Shown piece by piece: positions 24,814 to 36,569 of a DNA stretch of 64,000 bases (the stretch's first letter is position 1; each line of letters starts with the position of its first letter). The notes below the pieces were generated by a model. That model was not told the DNA's origin. It ran no database searches and worked only from the letters and a program-made list of their open reading frames with translations. This DNA is from Mytilus trossulus. Taxonomy: Eukaryota > Mollusca > Bivalvia > Mytilida > Mytilidae. Where the stretch lies: contig NC_086379.1 of the NCBI RefSeq assembly GCF_036588685.1, positions 15,423,862 through 15,487,861 of the forward strand, written 5' to 3'. The position numbers and the translations under genes were made by a program.

Positions 24814-25584
24814 TTCATTTGGTTGCAATCTGGCTTATTTTGACAAATTTCACCAAAATCCCTTATTTTGACCTTTTTGGGATGTAAAAATAAACGTGTT
24901 AGAAGTAAACTTTGACAAAAACAGTTCTGTGTAACTTTCTAACATGTCTTTAAGGCAACTTGAAACAGTTATTGTCTTGTTACTATGAACTTTATAATTG
25001 GGGCCAAATATGGCTCTTACCGAACTTACTCCTTTACCCACAAAAGGGGGGGCAAGGCTCCCTGGATCCACCTATGCTACTGTCATTCAAGATATCAGTG
25101 TTTTCATGTAAACCCGAATCATAATTTGTCATTTTACCTTATATTTTCTGTAAAAAAACAATACATTATTATATTCTGGAACAGTTCAATTGTAAAAACT
25201 CTAAGAAGCATATCTTAATTTTCTAAAAAAAAAATATAGAAATTTTTTATTTGTAATCTTTTATTTAACACATTTATTAATTGGTTATGCATGAAAAAGG
25301 TTTGAACATTTATTTTCATATTCGTTGATTAAAGTAAATTAACATTTCCAATAAAAAAAAAATTATTCAAGAAATTATTTACTAATTATTTTTGATAGTC
25401 GAATGGAATTTTCAAAAAATTTCAATATGTAAAACATTTTGAAGAAAGAGATGAAAAACACATAAAAATTTCATGTTGCATTTTGACAATTTTTGATAGA
25501 ATAAATGCAGCACAGAATGAAAAAAAACCATTTTACTTACACAAGTAGTAGATAAGTTAACATATCAAATACTTGCTAACATTC

Positions 25585-25925
25585 TGTGGTGTCTGAGATC
25601 ACCCTTTTTTTTGTTTTGGTTGGTGCTTGGTGTCAGATCATTCCTGGTCTTTGGTAAGGTTGTTGTGCCTGAAAGCATCCCTGATCTTTGGAAAGGTTGG
25701 TGCATGGTGTCTGAGATCATCCCTGGCTATTTAGTTTAGTTGGTTGCATGGTGCCTGAAAACCTCTTAGGTCTTTGGTTGGGTTGGTGCTTTTTGCCCTA
25801 GTTCATGTCTGTTCTTTGTTTTGGTTGGTGCTCAGTGCTGGAGATCATCCCTGGTCTTTGGTTGAATTGGTGCTTGAGAATCTCTCGGGTCTTTGAATGG
25901 GTTGTTGCTGTATAATATTTTGTTG
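25585..25925 (+). repeat. Degenerate ~42-bp minisatellite
   Basis: About eight copies of ggtgtctgagatcatccctg followed by gtctttggttgggttggtg-like sequence, with unit lengths varying around 42 bp. Confidence 0.75.
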
Positions 25926-25999
25926 TCAGTGTAGACAATTTTCCGTCACTTTTTTTGGTTATGTGTTGTCTTTTTTCACCACATGGTTTGAGATTGTAC

Positions 26000-26900
26000 C
26001 TCTTGTTGATCAAAATATCTGACTGTTTTGTTTGAATTTTGAGGATAGTAGTAAAAATACTATTAGAGATATGCTATTCCCAGATGTTCCAGGACATGGA
26101 TACCTTCATGATTACACTGTGTGTGCTGCTTCCTTGAAAAAAGGTGAAAACAAGATGTCTCATGTTAAATTTTGTGAGGTAGGATATTTCTCGTGTTCCA
26201 GGGTGTTCTCAAATTACACCAGTTAATACTTCTGATTGATTTGTTCTATGGTTTTATCTCATTGACAAAAATACACAGAGACAAAAATAATAAATACTGC
26301 ATACCTATACATCTTCGTAAGAACTCTGAAATAGATATGAAGAAGAAAGATTAGTTATTTGCACTTCCATAAAAGAAATCTACATGCCACTCTTCTTCTG
26401 TCACAACATAGCCAAACTCTAGGGTGTATGACTGAGGTTGCATCTACAACAAAAACAAATTTGTAAATTATTAGTGTTTGAGAATGTTGGTGTCACTTCC
26501 ATCAAATGAGTCCATGACTGAAACATCCTCTCGGCTGCATCTGCAAAAATCTGTAGTGTCGTGGAGAACGTTGTTGTCACTTTCATCAAACGGGCCCTTT
26601 AACAAGCTCATGGTAGAGTGATCTTGTTACTATTGTATAGTGCTGCGGAAACTCTGCGCTACCCTCCCTGGCCTAGTACAACGGAGTCTATCCAACGTCT
26701 ATGACTGTAACATCCCACTGCTGCAATCTGCGAAAAACAAAATGATAGAATTAATAATCTGTTGTTGAACTCTGAAATGAAATAAAAATACATATACAAC
26801 ATTACACATATAAGAAAAAAATCAATTAAACTTTATTTTATTTTCTTTGAGGTAAATTTCAAAAATTAAATACATATTTTTTTAATTTAACTTTGGTATC
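26000..26900 (-). repeat. 0.9-kb tandem duplication, copy 1, with conserved short ORFs
   Basis: It is paired with 26915-27800 at an offset of 891-916 bp. On the - strand it holds an ORF at 26611-26471 (46 residues, with two similar pieces PFDESDNNVLHD and SFDGSDTNILKH). An ORF at 26443-26351 (30 residues, starting MQPQSYTLEFGYVV) sits directly after an acceptor-like ttgttgtag. On the + strand 26044-26178 is a 45-codon open segment ending at a gtagga donor. No family was recognised. Confidence 0.6.
26044..26178 (+). other. Exon-like open segment (45 codons)
   Basis: It is flanked by a weak acceptor (gaattttgag) and a good donor (gtagga), phase 0 at both ends. The peptide includes NTIRDMLFPDVPGHGY and DYTVCAASLKKGEN. 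The counterpart in the second duplicate (about 26950-27070) is frameshifted. This points to one decaying copy of a former exon or to chance. Confidence 0.3.
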
Positions 26901-26914
26901 TTCCTTTTTTTTAT

Positions 26915-27800
26915 GTAGCTCTTGTTGACCATTATACCAGACTGTTTTAACTATTAGAGGTATTGTATTTCTAGAAGTTCAAGGACATGCATACATTCTT
27001 GACTACACTGTGTGCTGCTTCAATGAAAAAAGGTGAAAATAAGATGTCGTGTTAAATTTTTATGAGGTAGGATATTTTTTGTGTTCCAGAGTGTTCTCTC
27101 TCAAATTACACTAGTCAAACTTATTTCTTCTGATCGATGTACTGTTCTTTGGGTTTTAACTCATTGACAAAAATACACCAAAAGACAAAAAATAATAAAT
27201 ATTTTATACCTATGCATCTTTGTAAGAACTCTGAAATGGATATAAGTAGAAAGATTAGTAATTTGTCACTTCCATAAAAATGGACATACAGAAGTCTATA
27301 TGCCACTCTTCTTTTGTCACAACATAGCCAAACTCTAGGGTGTATGACTGAGGTTGCATCTACAACAAAAACAAATTTGTAAATTATTAGTGTTTGAGAA
27401 TGTTGGTGCCACTTCCATCAAATGAGTCCATGACTGAAACATCCTCTCAGCTGCATCTGCAAAAACAAATCTGTAGTGTTGTGGAGAACGTTGGTGTCAC
27501 TTTCATCAAACGGGCCCTTTAACAAGCTCATGGTAGAGTGATCTTGCTACTATTGTATAGTGCTGCGGAAACTCTGCGCTACCCTCCCTGGCCTAGTACA
27601 ACGGAGTCTATCCAACGTCTATGACTGTAACATCCCACTGCTGCAATCTGCGAAAAACAAAATAATAGAATTAATAATCTGTTGTTGAACTCTGAAATGA
27701 AATATAAATACATATACAACATTACACATAGAAAAAAATCAATTAAACTTTATTTTCTTTCCTTTGAAGTAAATTTCAAAATTAAATATTTCTTTTTTAA
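26915..27800 (-). repeat. 0.9-kb tandem duplication, copy 2
   Basis: It has high identity to copy 1 over about 27230-27740 and lower identity near its left end. The MQPQ ORF is kept (27359-27255, 34 residues) with substitutions and a different tail. The longer ORF is shifted by a 4-bp difference, and the + strand open segment of copy 1 is broken by small indels. Confidence 0.65.
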
Positions 27801-27949
27801 TTTAACTTTTTCTTTATTTTCCCACAAAATTTAGCTTTGTAAATGTTGTAAAAATACACAAATTATTAGTCTGTTTCTTTTGTTACCTTTTCTGAAGTTG
27901 GACACAGACTTCTTTTTAATGAGTTTTACGGTGCAAATTGCTGTGTTTG

Positions 27950-28265
27950 TTTTTTCTACATTGGCTCATAGAGGTATAAGTGTGGGTTGAGATCTCTCAA
28001 AACATGTTTAACCCACTGCATTTTTGCACCTGTCCCTTGTTAGAAGCCTCTGGACCTTGTTAGTCTCGTAGGTTTTTTAATTTCAGTTCATTTTAATATA
28101 TGTTTGAGTTTAGTATGACATCCACTTTCACTGACCTAGTGAACATTTTTGTGTAGGGGTCAGCTGAAGCCTGCCTCCAGATGCTGGATTTTCTTGCTGA
28201 GTTGAAGAGTCATTAGTTGATTCAGCTGTCTTTTGCTCTTTGGTTGGGTTGTTGTCTCAGACATA
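27950..28265 (+). repeat. Dispersed repeat (tttaaccc...cagctgaagcctgcctc)
   Basis: Contains ggttgagatctctcaaaaca, gtttaacccactgcattttt, cagctgaagcctgcctccag and gtcttttgctctttggttgg. Related copies are at 40465-40560 and 47515-47870. Confidence 0.65.
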
Positions 28266-28827
28266 ATTCTTTTGTATAAGATTTGTACTTTGCAAATAAT
28301 TGCACTCAAGTGAGTAAAAAATTGAAGCAAAAACATTTGAGTTTTACCACTGAAATAATATTTTTTGTTGGCAAAACCGTTTTATTTTGACATTCTGTTC
28401 TTTTTATTATCTGACCAAGCTGAGCAACCATCTACTACAATGGTTCTTATTAAATGTTGTATGCATACAGACCAAAATGAGGTTGAATTGTGGTTTTGGA
28501 AAAAAATATGAAATCAGCAATGCTTTTCAGATCATTTTTACCAATTTAACTATAAAAATGACTGTTAATAATTACAAGTCATTTCTTCATTATTCCACTT
28601 TTATTAATATTTATAAAAAAAACAAAGTGCTGTTATTGTTTATCTAAATCATTGCAAATGCCTCTTTAAGTGATAAATTATCTAAATGTATTTTTTTTTA
28701 AGCAGAAGGTGGCTAAAATACACAAGATAATGATAATTAAGTAATTTTTATAACAATTTGAAGCTCCTACCTAAGCTTAGGAATTTGATGGTTTCTTTAA
28801 TGTTTTTTGAGTGAAAGTGACAAGCTC

Positions 28828-29070
28828 CAGGGGAGGATCCAGCCATTTTAAAAAGGGGGGTTCCCAACCCAGAGTAAAGGGGGGAGGGGTGGGGGAGTCA
28901 AACTATATGCTCCCATTCAAATGCATTGATAGGCCCCAAAAAGGGGGGTTCCCAACCCAGATTAAAAGGGGGGGTCCAACTATATGCTCCCATTCAAATG
29001 CATTGATGGGCCAAAAAAAAGGGGGGTTTCAAATTCCAGACCCCCCCCCCAACCCCTGGATTCACCACTG
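28828..29070. mobile_element. 243-bp miniature element with 5-bp target duplication AGCTC
   Basis: The left end CAGGGGAGGATCCAGCC and right end TGGATTCACCACTG are inverted (consensus CAGTGGNGGATCCAG). AGCTC flanks it at 28823-28827 and 29071-29075. Inside, an ~83-bp unit with G-run, ttcccaacccag and tatatgctcccattcaaatg is repeated in tandem. The termini and 5-bp duplication resemble the hAT-like element at 2154-5185. Confidence 0.75.
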
Positions 29071-29737
29071 AGCTCATTGTGTAAAAGGCATATTCTATTG
29101 TGCAAACCATAAGCCTTGCTATCAACAATAAATTTGGTGAAAACTTGATCAAAAATGAAAGTCAAATCTTCTTATCACTAAAAAAAGGTTATATTGCCTT
29201 TTGTTCAAACTCATTTACACTCTGACGAAACTAAAAAAAAAATCAGTCAAAGTCAATCAAATGTTTAGCATTGACAATGCATATAACATTTCAATGGAAC
29301 TAACGTACATAAGGTTCTTTGTGACTCAAGAGGTGAAAGCCCATAAAACTACTAACAATGACGAAATGCTTTCCATGTCTCCAACAAAGTTGTCACTAGT
29401 ACCATCCAACTTCAATCAACATTGTGTTTGTCTTAGTCAAAGTCAAAGTGCAGTGCTAGTGAAATTGTCTCAACAGAGTAGAAATGAGTAAAAAATGTTT
29501 TTGAAGATACTTGAACATTTATAAAATTATATTTATTTCAAGATGTAGGACACACGTTTGGACATTTTAGTGTGCTGATTAGGGTCTCCATGCTGTGGTA
29601 TTTTGTTAGAAGAATGGCATCCTACATCTTAGTCTTGGAATTTATTTTGAAAAATGAAGAAAAAAATCTTTTGTTGATTGTAAGCATGGCAAAAGGCAAA
29701 ACAATTTCTGTATTTCTTTTATCTTAGTTATCAATTA

Positions 29738-29945
29738 TATATGTGAGGGGGATAGGACCTATATTGGGACTCAGGAATCTGGTATTTTAAAGCACAGGAT
29801 TTAGGGATTGACCCCTTCAGGATAAAGTTTTTTTTTTTTAATTTCTTGATGTCAGGATCTAAATTTATTTAAATTTCGAGAGCTCAGGATTTTGTGTTTT
29901 TAAGCCCGGGATTTCGGGATCAGGACCCCTCTTTAAGTTTTCAGA
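29738..29945 (+). repeat. Dispersed repeat (partner at 63390-63610)
   Basis: It shares gtgaggggg(g)ataggac, ttagggattgaccccttcag, a gtcaggat phrase and gggatttcgggatcaggacc with 63390-63610. This copy lacks the right inverted end. Confidence 0.7.
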
Positions 29946-30553
29946 ATTATTCCATGTGGTCAGAGTTATCTCCCATTGATCAAACAACTCCATATTTACT
30001 TACATTGTTAAATTTTGAAAAATGACCAGAGCAACTGAATTAATTCTAAAGACCATTCAGGTAGTGGCCATTTTCCTCAATGATAAGAGTGACATTTTTC
30101 TCTTGTTGGGGAGTCAAGATTTCCATTATTTTTTTCAACCATAAATTGGCTTATTTAAAATTTGAAACCCCTCAATTTGAAAAGTTTTCTGTATGAAATT
30201 TTGTCGTTAAATGGTTAGGCATTGCACAAAACAGGCTCAAGCTTTATTTAATAAAAAAATTTCACCCTGCAACATGCTCATGTGCTTAGGTCAGATATTT
30301 GTGTGTATGTAAGTTATTTGTCAGTCTGTTCATTTTATTCACAAATATTTTAGACTTTGGATGATTTACAAGTTCACGTATTGTATAAACATCAGACTAT
30401 AGTTGAAACCTCTAGATGGTTTTGGTTATTTATTTTCCTTTGGTCACTGTCTTGTTGGTGTATACCCTTGATCCCCCATTTTCCATAATGATGCTTAATA
30501 TTTAACCAACAATAAGAATACTCACCAAGTATAATTTAAGATGAGGTTCTTAC

Positions 30554-31162
30554 CATACTCTTTGGTAACCCCAAATATACTTAATACATTGCTTTATACT
30601 CTTCAAGGTCATACGGTTCTTCTTTCTGCTCAGTTGTTTGGTCCCTACAAAATATCATTTTATTTTAATATATGAAAGGATTGAAACTCAAAACTGTATT
30701 GTTCATCCTTTTTTAATAAAATGTTTATTCAGTCACATGTTTTCCTTGGTACATCTCCTTTAATCAATGCCATATTTCACCTCATTTCTAATATATTTAT
30801 TTCAAGAAAGATAAAATTAAACACCACTATTATCCTATAAAACAAACCTCAAAATTTTAACCAATACATACCTGAGTAATCATTTCCAATGCTGTAAAGC
30901 TTCATCATAAACTGATTGATGAAATGCAGCTGGCTGATTTTCTAATCATTGTAATGTTGACTATAGTCTGATTCTCTAATCATTGTAATGTTGACTCTAG
31001 TCTGATTTTCTAATCATTGTAATGTTCACTGTAGTCTGATTCTCTAATCATTGTTATGTTGACTATACAGTCTAGGTGTCTGTAAGTCTTCACATTTCTC
31101 TGGTTCAACAATTCATCAAAATTAGACTGTTGCATTTTGTGGATAATAGTCTTGTAAATTCT
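30554..31162 (-). pseudogene. Possible small gene or gene remnant of unknown function
   Basis: Three - strand segments look exon-like. From 31162 (acceptor gtttttcag) an open run reads IYKTIIHKMQQSNFDELLNQ then RNVKTYRHLD. A segment ending at 30872 (donor gtatgt) includes AAFHQSVYDEALQHWK followed by TGA. The segment 30644-30554 (acceptor attttgtag, donor gtaaga) reads DQTTEQKEEPYDLEEYKAMY then a stop. The frames do not join cleanly, and a 34-bp tandem array (30934-31069, total not a multiple of three) lies between the first two. No family was recognised. Read as a disrupted gene or chance. Confidence 0.3.
30934..31069 (+). repeat. 34-bp tandem repeat, four copies
   Basis: Four near-identical units of ctgattttctaatcattgta + atgttgactatagt. 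Confidence 0.9.
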
Positions 31163-31682
31163 CTGAAAAACCAAATGTAATTAACTTTTATATAAAAAAT
31201 GTATTCAGAAGGTATTGCCAACAAATTCAGTTGGTACACTGTCAGTCTCCTAGACATATACATGAATGTGTCCCATATTCCTGTTGTTGTAGGTAGATAC
31301 TATTTGGAAGCAATACCTGGTCAAGTTACATGGATCTTTCAACTTGAAATGCATGATATATTTGCCACAGGGGGTTATGCACCCACAATCAATCATGAAT
31401 TTTACCATGGTTACAGAACTTATAGTTACAGTTCGATGATGTTTATACAAGAGTAAAAGCTTGAAAACATAACAACTCTAATAAATCAATAAACTTAAAG
31501 AAATGGGGTAAAGTCATCATATTGTAATTTCACATGCAACATGAAAAATTAGTGAAATCATTCAATTCTCCAAAAGTAATTTTCTGGAACTTTTAAAATC
31601 TAAAATCCAACACAGATCACATTGAATCAATTAATTGCCTTAAAATTCTTTCAAACATATTTCATGTCCCCTAATATTCTAA

Positions 31683-32115
31683 TGAAACAAGAATGTGTCC
31701 ATAGTACACGGATGCCCCACTCACACTATAATTTTCCATGTTCAGTGGACCGTGTAATTGGGGTCAAAACTTTAATTTGAAATTAAAATTAATAAGATCA
31801 TATCATAGGGAACATGTGTACTAAGTTTCAAGTAGATGTGAATTTAACTTCATCAAAAACTACCTTGACCAAAAACTTTAACCTGAACTTTGCACTTTCA
31901 TTTTCTATGTTCAGTGGACCATGAAATTGGCATCAAAACTATATTTGGCATTAAAATTAGAAAGATCATATCATAGGGAACATGTGTACTAAGTTTCAAG
32001 TAGATGTGACTCAGTTTAACTTCATCAAAAACTACCTTGACCAAAAACTTTAACCTGAACTTTGCACTTTCATTTTCTATGTTCAGTGGACCATCGTAGG
32101 TGGGGCATAAAATTC
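31683..32115 (+). repeat. Dispersed repeat with internal duplication (partner at 6587-7050)
   Basis: Two tandem units contain aagatcatatcatagggaac, catgtgtactaagtttcaag, ttcatcaaaaactaccttga and ttctatgttcagtggacc. Confidence 0.75.
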
Positions 32116-33826
32116 CTAGGTCTTTGTCCAAGTAAAAATCAATTTAAACTGATTTGGCTTCTAATTCTAACCTATTGATCACACGACCATATATCGGTTC
32201 AAATTCTAACCTTTTGATCACATGACCATATAGGTGTTACACAACAATCTACTCATTTCACACTTTAGTAACTGGCTGTGCAGAAAAATATCTACTGACA
32301 AAGGACATACTGCAAATAAATTATGTAACTGAACTTTACTCAGATCAATAACAAAAACGTGAAAAAAAGTGTTAAAACAATTGAGATTAAACCATGTACA
32401 TAATATTTATTACCACCAAAACGGCTGTAAGTAAATCGAGGATCAAGGACAATATAATGGAGAATCAAGTCTTCTACTTTTTGAATTATGGCTTTATCAT
32501 CTTTATAAAATACAAATAGACTGCATCTACTATAAACTTGAAAACTGTAAACTTGAAATATAATTCCATGTATCAGTAAAATACGAAAAAGTAAAATAAA
32601 TATTTTCAAATCTTTGCTATCGATAGTTGAGCAAAAATATGTCATCTGCATTTTCAGTTGGTGAAACCTTTTCAAACATCACGATACTTGCTACAGCATC
32701 GACTCAGGCACTTGTTTTGTAGTAACCAGTGCATGCTCTAGTTTTGTTTTTTTTTATTTATTCCGATGTCAATGAACACGATTGATTGTTGGTTACTTGG
32801 TGTCCAGTGGCAAATATTTCATGCATATTCAGGACGATCAATGAACACGAGCCAACTTATTAAATTTCATCAGATAGTCTTCTATATCATATCTTAATTT
32901 TTCGAAAAAGATTTCAAAAGTCGTATTTTGATCCATATTTTTAATAATGAAAATAATCTGGGAAAATACCAAGGGGTTAATATCTACCTTGAGTATGTGT
33001 GGTTTCACGAACAGTTCAAATCAAATCTTTTGCTTCTGTAAACTGCATGTGTCCATCTTGTTCGTTTGAAGACAAAGTGCTATTTGAAACACTTCGGCGG
33101 GAAGTTTTCCACTGGTCAACAATGAAGGGTCTAAAAACTCCAAACCAATGAAAACTCACAAAATAAGACACACCCTCGGTATTAAAACTGCTCACAAAAT
33201 TTATTTGACAACAGCTAGCCTTTTTTAACAATCATGAAAATTTAGATCTCAAATCGAGCATAAAAAGGTGTGATAATACATTTGATATAAAAATGACTTG
33301 TAAAGATCTTTTTTATCCTAAAGACTCATGAAATTAAGATACCCTGGCATTTTATACATACAAATGATAAACAGTTACAAATAATAAATAAGAAACAACA
33401 CGAACTCCATTAAAAAAGTTACAATTAAATATGTATCATAATCTAGTTGTTCTTTATCACTTAGATCACATTTTTTTTTCCAGATCCATCAATAGAACAA
33501 ACACTACCAGCTTCAATTGGCAACTTGTGAATTCCACATCTAAATTTATTAATAGTATACATCATTTCAGGTGGGGAAACAGAGAGATATTTCTCAAAAC
33601 CAAATTCAGTCTTACAATTCTATAATTAATACACTTAGGTGAGTTAAATATTTGTGCTTTCCAATTTTCAATAAATTTTTCACGAAGAAACTTGTCTTGA
33701 CAGAATAACATTTCTTTCCATAGTTTGGTTATTCCTACAATGATTATAACCACATTCAAGTAAAATTTCGTTGATACATGGTAACCATTTAGAGTGATAC
33801 ACATCATCTTCGTCAAGTCTATTATG
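32116..33826. other. No gene recognised
   Basis: AT-rich sequence with short chance ORFs. The stretch 32985-33120 is somewhat richer in CpG than its surroundings and has a donor-like CTCAAG|gtagat on the - strand at ~32988, so a first exon of the uncertain - strand gene at 30.5-31.2 kb could lie here. This is speculative. Confidence 0.3.
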
Positions 33827-34222
33827 AAATGTGTTTATTAAGTATGTTTAAAGTATATGATGTATATTGTATCTAATCAGCCCTTCTGTATTTCACAGTT
33901 TTTTTTTTAATTTATTCAACAAATTTCGCTTGTCCAGGTGTCAATATCGATAAGTAGTTTGTTAATTGCGTGCCGTGTGCAGAACGTCGCCCCTCTTCTA
34001 AAAAAGGACGGTATAAAAACTATTTTTCATATAAAATCTTGCAAACGATTGTAGTCCAATTATAATACTCGTTACATTGTTCTTTGGTATATTTAGAATC
34101 CGTAATAAACCTTAATTATCTGGAAAATGAGATAATGAATTATCTGACGGTATTTTTAAAAAATAATCTGGCAAACGAGTGTCGTCCAATCAGAACACTC
34201 GTTACATTATTCTTTGGTATTT
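33827..34222 (+). repeat. Long direct repeat, copy 2 (partner at 32-384)
   Basis: Same blocks and order as copy 1, but with a different stretch of about 77 bp between the two blocks (33876-33952), including a T-run. Confidence 0.85.
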
Positions 34223-34515
34223 TTAAAACTGAATTATCTGGAAAATGAGATAATGAATTATCTGAAATTCAGATAATCAATTATCTGCAGATAAATTAGG
34301 ATTATCTGAAAATCGTTCAGATAAACCTATCTTTTCTTAATATTTTTCAAATAAACCGGGATTTTCTCCAGATAATGAATTTTCTGTATTATCTGAGATA
34401 AACTAGGATTTTTTCGAATTTGAATTAAGCTGAGATAAATAATCTAAGTTTATCTGAGATAAACCGGGATTATCTCAGATAAACCTAATTTATCTGAGAT
34501 AATCTAAGCCGGATT
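34223..34515. repeat. Cluster of TTATCTGAGATAA-type palindromes
   Basis: More than ten ttatctg/cagataa half-sites occur in both orientations, many forming the palindrome TTATCTGAGATAA or attatctgaaattcagataat. Arrangement is irregular rather than strictly tandem. Confidence 0.75.
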
Positions 34516-36494
34516 AATTAATAAAAGTGGTTCAGGCGTGCCATACCCCTACGGAAGCAGATTGTGTTTGATTTCATTTGCGTATTTTGTATCAAGATTT
34601 ATGATAGTAATAAAATTGAATAGTAATTAAAATTTATTTGAGAAAACCTATCTTACACATTTTGTATTTTGTTTTAGCCTAGATGACAAATAAATGGAGG
34701 AAGAGGTTTCTGTTGTCATTTATGACAAAGACGATGCATACTCATCACTTGATGTTAATCCTCATTGTTTTCCAAATTACTGTTATAGAAATAAACATCA
34801 AACTCTTTGGCTTCTTTGGTTAAGTGATGCTTAAGGCATATCTGACAATTCACTGTAGATTTATTATTATTTGTTAGAAATTAATTTTCAAGGATTTCCT
34901 GGGTATAATTAGTACACCACAAATTTGAATGTTCAACGAAATACAAATTTTGTCTTGGCTTGTATGCAGACTTTGGCAGTGCCACAATATCAAACATCCA
35001 CAAAATCAACTTCAACTCATGGACATTGGTATCCATGAAAATAAATGAATCCTCAGTGACTTACACTGAGCATTGTTCATTGGACATTCTCATTACCAGC
35101 TCAGCAGCCACTGCTTTAAGTAGATTAAGAATGATCTAATGTATTGTCCTTTCTCTCATGATGAAAATCATAGGACGTCAGAGGCGTCTTTGAATGAAAC
35201 TGAATTATTCAGGCAGTAGAAAAGCTGGATGAATAATATCTGGTATGCAGGTGCATTCTGCTTTGAAGTTTTTTTCATCTTGCATATCTGCATATGACTA
35301 TTGTTTTGACTTTATTTTTAAGGTTGAATAAACACTGATATTCAATAAAAATGGTATTCATTGCAAGATATGTGTGTCCTTCAGACAGTGATCACATTAC
35401 CAGTGGTGTCAGGCATGCCATGGTTTGAACAGTGATAGATATTCAGTTCTAGATGAGATATTAGTTACTTCCAAATTCATCAACATATCATCATCAATTG
35501 ATTGTAATGTTTACATGTACATGTATATTGTATGTCGAACAAGGTTTATTTGACCTTGATCTCATTTTCATTTGCATGGAATATGGTTGAAATAATTTGG
35601 AACCAGTATGTATATATGTTTCTCAACATGTTTTAGGCTAACGTGAAGGTACCCAAATTGTGGCATCTATTTTGACAGTTTTTTCAACAATGTTTTTTTA
35701 ATCTAGACAAACTGAAATTCTATTCTGTGTTTATTTTGAAGCCACATCGTTCTTTATTATATACTGGGTACACAAATTTGATTATTAATCCCTATTGAGT
35801 CTATCTGAGACTACTATGTGTTATAGTAGTCTCCGAGTCTACAGAAAAATGGGTTGGAATCGATCACCAAAACTTGAGACTACTATAACACTAACTACTG
35901 TGTTATAGTAGTCTCAGCCGGCAAACTATCCATGATTCCGTAATGAGGAGTACCCAATTGCATCCATGGTTAAATTCACAGCATTAAAAATCAATTAACA
36001 GATGTTTTGTTTTTATCTTTCAAATATTTAGAACAGTTTAACATTAGTACATGCTCACTATTCTTTTTTTTTATGGATGCTTCTAACATATTTTTTTGTT
36101 CGAGGCCGGCATTTTTAAAAGATGGCGTTTTCGTACATTTTTCAGTGAAAGCTTCATCTGTTGCTAAAAACTGTGTACATGATTTAGTGCATATTTGAAT
36201 ATATTCGCAAATTTTGCAAGACGTGTATAATAATCAAAATACATTGTTTCAAGGAAAACTTTTACGAATTACTCAAACAGGCACTGAGAATTTTTTTTCC
36301 TATATACCTTTTTATAACAAAAATCATTTAAATGTTCTAATTATTCATCCACGTGAACATAAAGTATTAAGTTTTATATTCAGTCTTATTTCAACGGAAA
36401 CTTTAAAATTCGGTTTTTACAGATTGTTTACGGAAATGTGATCCGTATTTGGACAGTTTTAATAATTTTAAAGTGGAGATAACTCTAGGTAAAC
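34516..36494. other. Upstream region of phosphomannomutase; no gene recognised
   Basis: This holds the presumed promoter, but no TATA box or initiator can be singled out in such AT-rich sequence. A short ORF of 46 codons at 34693-34833 follows an acceptor-like ttgttttag and is unassigned. Paired stem-loops lie at 35806-35922. Confidence 0.35.
35806..35922. repeat. Two related stem-loops around gagactactat
   Basis: The 11-mer gagactactat and its complement atagtagtctc each occur twice and make two hairpins (35810-35840 and 35877-35920) that can also pair with each other. It looks like a foldback element with a short interior. Confidence 0.7.
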
Positions 36495-36569
36495 ATGGCT
36501 GGAAACCAACGAGACACGTCAACTATTTGTGTTTTTGATGTTGATGGGACTCTGACTGCAGCCAGACAG
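36495..36569 (+). CDS. PMM2: Phosphomannomutase exon 1 (residues 1-25)
   Basis: This exon holds the start codon and the catalytic DVDGT motif, ending at codon CAG before the donor gttaat (phase 0). The short variable N-terminus before the motif is normal for the family. Confidence 0.95.

Noticed and set aside
31199-31456. 85-residue + strand open frame
   Set aside because: Not recognised; the opposite strand is also open over most of it, and no splice or start context supports it.
36007-36441. Two small + strand open frames just upstream of phosphomannomutase
   Set aside because: They have low-complexity AT-driven composition, no recognisable family and no splice link to the gene.
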